Of a stretch of 64,000 nucleotides of DNA, positions 22,926 through 31,800 are shown in pieces. The stretch is from Streblospio benedicti. Its lineage: Eukaryota > Annelida > Polychaeta > Spionida > Spionidae. Position 1 is the stretch's first letter; each line of letters begins with the position of its first letter. The stretch lies in assembly GCA_019095985.1 (NCBI GenBank), contig CM032663.1, positions 34,837,086 to 34,901,085 of the forward strand, in the 5' to 3' direction. A model generated the notes under the pieces. It ran no database searches and was not told where the DNA came from. It saw nothing but the letters and a program-made list of their open reading frames with translations. Made by a program: the position numbers and the translations under genes.

Positions 22926-23337
22926 TGAAATGGTGCTGTGTAATAACCAAACATGAAAACGGGAACGTGTCATGGGTTTGAAACGTTAGCGTATAGACGT
23001 TGAAAGGTCCAACGCTGTTACGCATGACGTATTATTTCTACTTTGTAAATATTTACGAAATTACAGAAATTATGTAAAGTTTATAAGAACTCTAGAGACA
23101 AATGAGTTAGACTTTCAGATTGGTCAAACAATGAGTAGACTTGATTATTTGACGGTTTTAATATATATCTAAAGGAGCATATCTATAACTCTTAACACGA
23201 AACCAGCAAAAAGTCTGTTCTCCGGATATGTGATTTTATGTAATCCATCTAATAGCAGAGGATTAGTCTAAAAGACACTGAGAAAATATATAGAATGTGG
23301 ATCATAGAATCTATGCTATAATGTAACAACAACCAAG
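22926..23337. promoter_or_regulatory. Upstream region of the secreted A/E/K-rich gene
   Basis: The stretch between the Penelope-like element and the ATG at 23338 should hold the promoter. ATATATAG at about 23287-23294 is a loose TATA-like block roughly 45 bases before the start; no firm core promoter is seen. Confidence 0.25.
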
Positions 23338-23923
23338 ATGAAATTCACTGTGTGGGTTTTCTTATTCGGATTGCTTGTTTTTCAACAAGTGATCGGGGCC
23401 AAAGACACTGTTTGGAGATCTTTGCGAACAGGCAGATCATCTTCGAAAGACAAAGGTAGATCTATTACATGTTTCTAGTTCTAGTTCCACATGCATCTTT
23501 ATGTGAATGCAAGTTCAATGAAAATTGTGATAGTTCTATTAATAGATTAATGAGCACCCACGTAAAAGTTGATTTTCACTCCAAATGTGATATTTGAATA
23601 TATATATATACATTGCTTTATATCTTACAGCTAAGAATGTGGTAAATGCGGCAAGTGTAGCGAAAGCAGAGGCAGCATATGCAAAGGCAGATGCAGAGCT
23701 GGCGATTGCTGAGGCTGAAGAGGCAGCGGCAGAGGCTGAGGAGGCACTAGCCGAGTCAAATCTTGCCCAACATGAAGCGGAGGATGAAGAACATGTTGTT
23801 GAAGATAAGGCCAGGGGTGCTGTGGCAAAAGCGAAAGAAGCAAAAGCGGAGCAGGAGGGTGAAGAAGAGGACGGGGAGGGTGAAGAAGAGGAGGATGACA
23901 ATTTAATGGACTTTCAGAGATGA
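23338..23923 (+). CDS. Small secreted protein rich in Ala, Glu and Lys, two exons, about 135 aa
   Basis: Exon 1 is 23338-23455 and exon 2 is 23631-23923; the donor is GTAGAT, the acceptor TTACAG, phase 1, and the joined frame stays open to TGA. Residues 1-20 (MKFTVWVFLFGLLVFQQVIG) form a clear signal peptide. The next part, about residues 21-60, is basic (KDTVWRSLRTGRSSSKDK and AKNVVNAAS), followed by an Ala/Glu heptad-like helix (AELAIAEAEEAAAEAEEA) and a strongly acidic tail (EEEDGEGEEEEDD). A basic block plus acidic tail behind a signal peptide recalls precursors of cationic peptides, but there is no cysteine and no clear dibasic processing site, so this is only a suggestion. A polyadenylation signal AATAAA lies at 24020-24025. 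The gene lies about 460 bases 5' of the three-finger gene on the same strand. I do not recognise a family. Confidence 0.75.
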
Positions 23924-24019
23924 TTCTGTTTACATAGTATATAGATGGTGTTTGAGATGCTTATCACGGTGATAGAATGATTTAAGGAAGAAGGCCCAAT
24001 GAATGTTGAAGTACAATAT

Positions 24020-24025
24020 AATAAA
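24020..24025 (+). terminator. Polyadenylation signal of the secreted A/E/K-rich gene
   Basis: AATAAA about 100 bases after the TGA at 23921-23923, at a usual distance for a short 3' untranslated region. Confidence 0.5.
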
Positions 24026-24380
24026 TATTTGAATATTTTACATAGTGTCTGGTATTATTGAATCATTATGCCTTTAAATTTGAAAACAGACCGCACGTAC
24101 CTGTCCTACTTCTAACTTATTCATAATGGGAAGATAATCTAGGTTAATGTACTCTTAAAGTGTTTCGCATCGTATATTATTTGTCTAGGTATGGCAGACT
24201 ATAAATTTACCTGACGCTATGGTAATCTCAGAACATAATGTAACCGTATAATTTTTATCACAATGCAAACATACAAAGGTACAAAACACATATTGAACTT
24301 ATTGAACTTATAAAGTATACGTCTAGCGTACGTAAGTCAGTATCAGTGAATATTCTACATTGTTCTACACTAACTACAGC

Positions 24381-25815
24381 ATGTCATTCTTTAATTTGAA
24401 ATTATTATTAATACTAATACCTTTAACTTTTATCACCTATGTATCTGGAAACAGTATAATGTGCCATAACTGCACGTATTTTAATATAATTGCTGATGAT
24501 GTTAACAGGCAATTCGAAGCAGAAGAATGGATGACTTCCGAATTTGGACCAAGTGAGGTTGTTAATTAATTTTTAATATTGCAAGTTTATATTAGTTATT
24601 CATTTAAGTCATTAAATATATGTGACTCATGGGTGCTCATCATGACACGAGTAATACTCAGTAGGTGTAATTATCATGTTTAGAATTAGATAATTTCCCG
24701 AGACTAATAATTATTAACATGAATCTTCTACTGCCACATCACATGGCACATGAGACATGTGACGTGGCAGGTAGAAGATGTCATGGCGTTGCGGGAAAAG
24801 GGGGTGTGGACAGTCCTTAAATTGTAATTGATTAAGTAAGTGTAGATTTCATTGGATGAACAGATCCCGCTCATGTAGACTAGTGGTATTTGTAAATACA
24901 GTAGAACCTCATATTGAGACCACCTCTATAAGCTAGGAGACCACCTCTATGATAAGAACACTTTTCACGGTTCCAAACCTTCACGAAGCTAACAAAACAA
25001 ACCTCCAAAAAATACATGTAAAGCTACATGTACATTCTGTACACATTATTGTAGGATGTTTTCAGTGGACCATTATTTAGTTTTTAGCCCACTTCTAGAG
25101 CTCACCTATTGATGCCATGTTAGATTGGTCTCCGTATTTTTATGATTAGAATGTATTACTATGAATATGAATAATTAAAGTAAAAACAGAAGCCATTTCT
25201 ATTTCAATAACATATTCTTTTCATATTCAGGAGTTCTGCATCGATCCAGGTAGGACCAGCAATAGCAGCATTAAATGTGATTTTGAAATTGATGAAATTG
25301 CATCCTGTATGCAGCATAACATCTCTTTTATTGGAAGACTGAAGATGGACGAAGGTTGGCTACCTGCAAAAGGATACATAATCAAAAGAGGCTGCATGTC
25401 TGAAATTGATGATGGTAAAGCTACACATAGGTAAGATATATGTTTATATGATATAGAAAAATTAATGAGTTTATATCATGATATGATATATATGTTTGCA
25501 TCAAATCTGTATTTTTTTTCAAACTCATTACTGTACTCAGGAGCATTTGGTACAATTTTGTATGGGCATGGTAAGGCTAAAACACAACCTGCTTGAGTTT
25601 CAATACCGGTAATAATTACAATGAAAGTAATTACAACATGTATTTACAGGCGTGATGAAATGTGCTTTAACTCATTGGAGGGATTGTACCTGCAATCAGA
25701 CATACACATGCGTGAACCTCACCAGTGGCCCGACTGGTCAGTCTCTCACTCACTGCAAGCCTGCTCGTGCCATGAGGACAATTGCAACGACAAACTGAAG
25801 CCTGCCACTGAGACA
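24381..25815 (+). CDS. Three-finger gene: signal peptide and domain 1
   Basis: Exon 24381-24557 carries the signal peptide and CHNC. Exon 25231-25430 carries CMQHNISFIG and KRGC. Exon 25650 onward carries ACSCHEDNCN. The frame needs the donor at GAG/GTTGTT (24558), which is weaker than the GTGAGG five bases upstream; the upstream donor would put exon 2 out of frame. This first junction is phase 0, whereas the equivalent junctions in domains 2 to 4 are phase 1. Confidence 0.75.
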
Positions 25816-28800
25816 TTAAGCACCAACAAAACTGGGGCGCAACCTCAGCCGTTACGGGTCATCAAGTGTTACAAGTGCCATGGTGTGAATGTCCAGCCTG
25901 ATGACCCTAACGACCAGGCAGCAGTTGATGAATGGAAAAATTCAGCAGCTCATCGTAAGTTAACAAAGATTATGACATTGTTCCATTAATTTCTTATTTG
26001 CATTTGCATTTGTTAGAATACATATCACCCAGCTTGCTCAAAGTGTATTTTTTATCTGCAGTCTTTACTGATGAATGCCTTGACCCGGATGCCATAGACG
26101 CGAATGTTGCTACACCTTCTTTTGCGTCTGAAACTGAAATTAAATTTCCCATGTGTGTCTTTTATAATATCTCATTTAGTGGAAAATTGGTCACTAAAAA
26201 GTATGGTTGGGTGAAAGCTCATGGCTACCTTGTTAAGCGGGATTGTGTGCCTAATGTTAACCATACAGCATTAAGCAGGTTGGTCATCTGGAATTAATCG
26301 TATTTTGTGTATAATTGTCTTGTAGAAATGTGTCAACTGCACATACATGAATGGTACAATCTCTTTTATCCTCAAGCAGTGCTTTCATTGTCATCTTATT
26401 TTATTGTATTTGTTTGACAGCATGAACGACCAATGTGGGGACACCGTTGCTGAACTGTTTTCGAAAGACAAAGATCTGAACATAACAGAGCCTCATGAGT
26501 GGCCGTATAACTGGGATGTGGGCATCTCAATGAGAACTTGTGCTTGTCTTAACAACTTTTGCAATGGCTACATAGAGCCCACACCTGTTGAGGTAATAAA
26601 AACAATTACCATACTTCAAATATTTTTAGCAATTTGATATTAGATATGCATTTTAAAACCATAATTTTTTGCTTTACATATCTCACTTGGTAAAATTAAT
26701 GAAACACAAGAGTAGGGCTAAAAGTATTGATTTTTTTCAGGTGGAGTTTATAGTACGTGAACCAGTGCATTGCTTCTCATGCACGTTATTGACGGTAATT
26801 GCTGACTATCGTGCTGATCAGCCTACAGCTGATAAGTGGGTGATTGACCATTCACAAAGTTAGTGGTTTAGACATAACAAAGCTTCATCAACACTAAATT
26901 CAATCAATAAAGCTTTAGCGACCATCTTTTGTTGTCGCATATTAGGTTATTTTTGTAGCTGCAAACCATAAACCTGAACCATATTTGGTGTTATTTGTCC
27001 ATATTGGGTATGCTTACATTATTTTAACTAATGATTATTCAGGTATGTTTTAGACAGCACAGTAATTGTTTGGTCATCTCTGAAACAACGCAGACTTCTA
27101 AGTGAGTTGTCTGAACAGGCAACCCAAATGAAATGATATATGATTGCCAATATTTCTTATAAATGGTATTTTTAGTTGTGTCGCTTCTGCAAAGCCTTGT
27201 GATCACTTCATTTGTACATGTATGTCAGTATGTGTATATATGTCTGATGATATACTGATATACTGATGAACTTATTTTGTTCAAACTTTACACAACTATG
27301 TGGCACGATGTGACACCAAAGTGATTTGATTTTGGGCACTTTGCCAATTAAAGTGTGCTTTTCATGGGGCCATTTATGGTCCATTTGGACATTTTCTGCA
27401 GTATCTTTAAAACTGCTTGTATGAAGACATTCAAACTTGGTACAATGCTTACATGCCTAGAGGTCATCACATGTGTTCAATTTTGGCACTTTGTCAATTT
27501 AAGTGTGATTTTTTCCTGAAGGCCATTTTAGGTCATTTTTTGTCATTTTCTTCAATAGTTTCAATACAGCTGGAACCATGAGTTCCAAATTGGATATATA
27601 CCTAGTGACCATCATCAGTGTCCAATTTTGGCACTTTGCCAATCAACGTGTTCTCTCCTGAAGGCCATTGGCGGCCAATTTTGGCATTTTTAGCTTGATA
27701 CATGACTTCCGTATTTCATACAATATTATGGGACTGGTGACCACAACCTACAGTGAACTTTGGCCCTTTGTAACTAACTAAATGAAAAGTGCTCAGAGAG
27801 CATAGCATTGTATAACAGTTTATAGACATTTTAGGTTTTTTTCCTACTTTCAATACAGTTTGAACTATGACCTCCAAATTTCATTCAATGTTCACATATG
27901 TAGTGACAATCATATATGTTTATCTATTAATATCTATTAATAGTATCAATGCCTTTGATGACAAAATCTTCAAACTTGGTTCACTGTTTACATTCATGGA
28001 GACCATTATGAGTTTTCAATTTTGGTGAAAAATGCTTTGAAGGCCACCACAATTTTGTTTACATTATGTGTCGTCATCTCCTGTGATGTGAAAAATAAAA
28101 GAATGATCAATTTGAGGTTTTAGTAATAAATTATCAACTTTTAATGAACCTGCCATGTAGAGACACATGTAGAGAAGATGCGTAGTAAGAAATTACATAA
28201 CCTTACAATCATGTCAATATTTAGTGGGTGATTCATGTCAATTATCGACAGCAGATAAGTTTTCTATGTATGTGCTAAATATGCTGCGGTTGCACTTTAA
28301 AAAACCCTACTATTATTAGTACAATGTATCATCTTTTCGTGGAAGTTTTTTAAACACTTTTGTATTGATTATTTATTTTGCGCACCTGTTTAGAGTAAGC
28401 CCATCTGGTTATATTATGGGTAGTAGGTTTTTTAATTACTGTGCTATATTTACATTCTAAGAAACATTAATTTCAGTAAGAAAAAATAGGTGAACAAGGG
28501 TAATTACTTTTGTAAACATTACAGATCTACACCGAGCTTACTGTCGAAACCCAAGGCACTGGGGCCCCACAGAGACCTGCTACTCGTCCAAGAGCACACA
28601 CAACCCGGCCTGCATGTTTTACAACGTCACGTTTGCTGGCAAAGTGCAGGCTGACAATACATGGGTGAATGTCCATGGCTTCATGCTGAAGCGGGGCTGC
28701 TTTGAATTTCATAAGCAAGCTATTGAGAGGTATTATTTTAGACGTTGTGGAATTCAGTCTTGGAATTTTACTTATAAAAATGAGATTGATAAACTCGAAT

Positions 28801-31800
28801 TTTTTTGATAACATATTTACTTTCAAATGTGCTTCAATCTAGTGACATTGCAATGAAATAAATGGGTGTGGTGTGGTGTAAGATTCAACTGGTAGGTCAA
28901 AAAACCCTCTACGTATGTTCCTACTACAACCCCCTGACCTCCAACGAGAAGGGTTATCTTGAGCTGGATAAAAGTCTAAAGCTAACCCAATCAGTTAAAA
29001 ACGTTGTACTCATTGTCGTGGAGAACTTCAACCTTCCTGGCTGGGACTGGAAAAACCACCTGGTCAAACCTGGTGCACCTAGCCTGTTGCTTCATCATTT
29101 TGTTGGAGACGTGCTGGACGACAACAGCCTGGTTCAGTAAGTGGAATTCCCTACCAGAGGAGAAAACATGCTTTGACTTGGTGGCCACAAATCTTCCAGC
29201 GAAAATCCCCCAGGGTTGAGTCTATACCAGGTATCTCTGACCACAGTGCAGTCTTCTTTGAGGTTGATGTCTGTGCCTCCAAATCGTAAACAAAAACCAC
29301 ATAACATCCCCGTGACGGAAAGCTAAGTGGGACAACATGTCAATTGATGTCAGAAACCTCGGTTCAGTCATAACTGATATGTTCATTAGAGACTCCCCAG
29401 TAGAAGATATGTGGAACTACTTCAGGAGTGGTAGACTCAAATCAATAGATGACCACATCCCCACAAACTCACACTAAAAACCAAACAAGATGTCCCATGG
29501 ATCAAAGGAGATCTACGTAAATTGATACGGAAGCGTGATCGAGCTCACAAGAAGAAACAGAAAAGCAAATCCCCTAAAGATGCTGCAAAGTTCAAAAAAC
29601 TAAAAGCAGAAGCCCAGAGACAACTACGCAGGTCGTATTGGGATTACGTGGAGAAAGTTGTCGAACCAAACCTGGAGCAACCTGGTAATAAACGTTTCTA
29701 TACGTTCATAAAGCACCGCCGCTGTGACAACAAGGACATCACCTCATTAAAAAAGGATGGTATTCTCTACACTGAGAATAAGGACAAGGCGAACATCTTG
29801 AACAAGCAGTTCCAAGATGCTTTCTCATTGCCTATTCGATACACCAAAGAGGAATTCCACCGTAGATGTCCGATGCCTACAACCGCGTATCCGAACATGG
29901 AACCAATAGTGATTGAAGAGAATGGTGTTGAAAAGCTCCTCCGTGATCTGAAACCAAACAAAGCTTCTGGCCCTGATGGCATCTCTCCCAGAGTTCTGAA
30001 ACAGCTGTCCAGAGAGATTGCACCAATCGTTACCATCATCTTCAAAAAATCTCTCAGCTCTGGAGTTGTCCCGTCGGACTGGAAATCTGCATATGTGGCC
30101 CCCGTTTACAAGAAAGGCCAGAAATACGACGCGATCAACTACCGACCTATCTCATTAACGTCTATATGCTGTAAAATCATGGAACATATCGTTGTGAGCC
30201 ACATCATGAAACATGGAGATCGCCACAGTATTCTCTATAAACTCCAACATGGTTTTCGTCGGTGCTTATCGTGTGAAACCCAGTTGTTAGACTTCGTGGA
30301 CGATATCACCAAAAACCTTGATGATAATAAACAAACTGACATCATAGTGATGGACTTTGCGAAGGCGTTTGACAAAGTAAATCATAGCCTTCTTCTTCAT
30401 AAATTGGACCACTATGGTATCCGAGACGAAGTAATTCGTTGGCTGGAGAGTTTCCTCACAAACAGGTCGCAGCAAGTCGTGGTGGGTGGAGAAAAGTCCG
30501 ATTCAGTCCCTGTTGGTTCAGGAGTCCCACAAGGTTCTGTCCTGGGACCCTCTCTATTTCTCTACTTTATTAATGACATTCAAGCTAGGCTTCACTCGAA
30601 AGTTCGCCTGTTCGCCGACGACACCATCATTTACCTAGTAATCACTTCACCAGAGGACGCAGCAAAACTTCAGGATGACTTAGACTTACTCGCGCTGTGG
30701 GAAGATCGTTGGATGATGTCGTTCCATCCTGATAAGTGTACGGTTCTAACTGTAACAAAAAAGCATAAGCCGATTGTATCGAAATACTATCTACGTGGGC
30801 ATGCATTAAAACACGTCGACTCTGCTAAGTACCTTGGAACCCATTTGGACAGTAAACTAAACTGGCACCACCATGTCCAGTCGGTTTGCAAGAAGGCAAA
30901 TGGTATGATTGGGTTCTTGAGACGTAACTTAAACATAGCCTCCACGTCAGTTAAATCGCTGGCGTACTTGAGCCTAGTGAGACCCACCGTAGAGTATGCG
31001 AGCGCAGCCTGGGATCCTTTCTTGGATTGTGACATCAGAAGAATTGAGATGGTCCAGCGACGTGCTGCCCGTTACGTACTAAACCGGTATCACAACACGT
31101 CTAGCGTAACAGAAATGCTGAACACACTAAACTGGCCTACCCTACAGGATCGCCGATGTCACGCTCGTTTGACCATGATGTATAAGATCGCAAACGGCTT
31201 GATCTCCATCGATAGCGCCAACCAGTTGATTCATACAACCCGCTCAACCAGGAGAAACCACCCAATGGCATTTCAACACATCAGTAGCCGGACAAACGCA
31301 AGGAAACACTCCTTCTACCCGAGAACTGTTGTTGCATGGAATAACCTTCCCCACCCAGTGGCAACAGCTGAGAGTCTTGAAAGCTTCAAGGCGCTCCTCT
31401 CTGTAAATTAGACTCTGACTGTTTTTATTTTAAATTCATAAAATGTTAAAAAAAATCATTTGTAAACTTTTAAATTATAATTTTAATCATGCGCACTCTG
31501 CCTGCCAATAGTCGTCATCTTGGGTGACACAGACACAGAGCCTGTTGCGGAGCCAGTTGGATGGGAGGACATGGACTGGAAGCTGGACACGTTTGCATTC
31601 AGTATGTGTTTGTATGATAGAATATTGGCAGTAGCCCTTAGAGCTTAAGATGTGAGAAATTGAACCACAGCAAGAAAAAAAACTTTAAAAATAGAATTCA
31701 GTGGCATGTGGAAAGTAAATATGGTCTTTTTTTGTTTTTGCTGTTTTTGATGCGAAGCCCACTATGCACAGTGAGATGGTCTGGTTAGGGAGGTAGTCTT

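Noticed and set aside
23539-23901. Ser/Ala-rich open frames on the minus strand
   Set aside because: They are the reverse side of the Ala/Glu-rich secreted protein exon, which has a signal peptide and splice sites on the plus strand.
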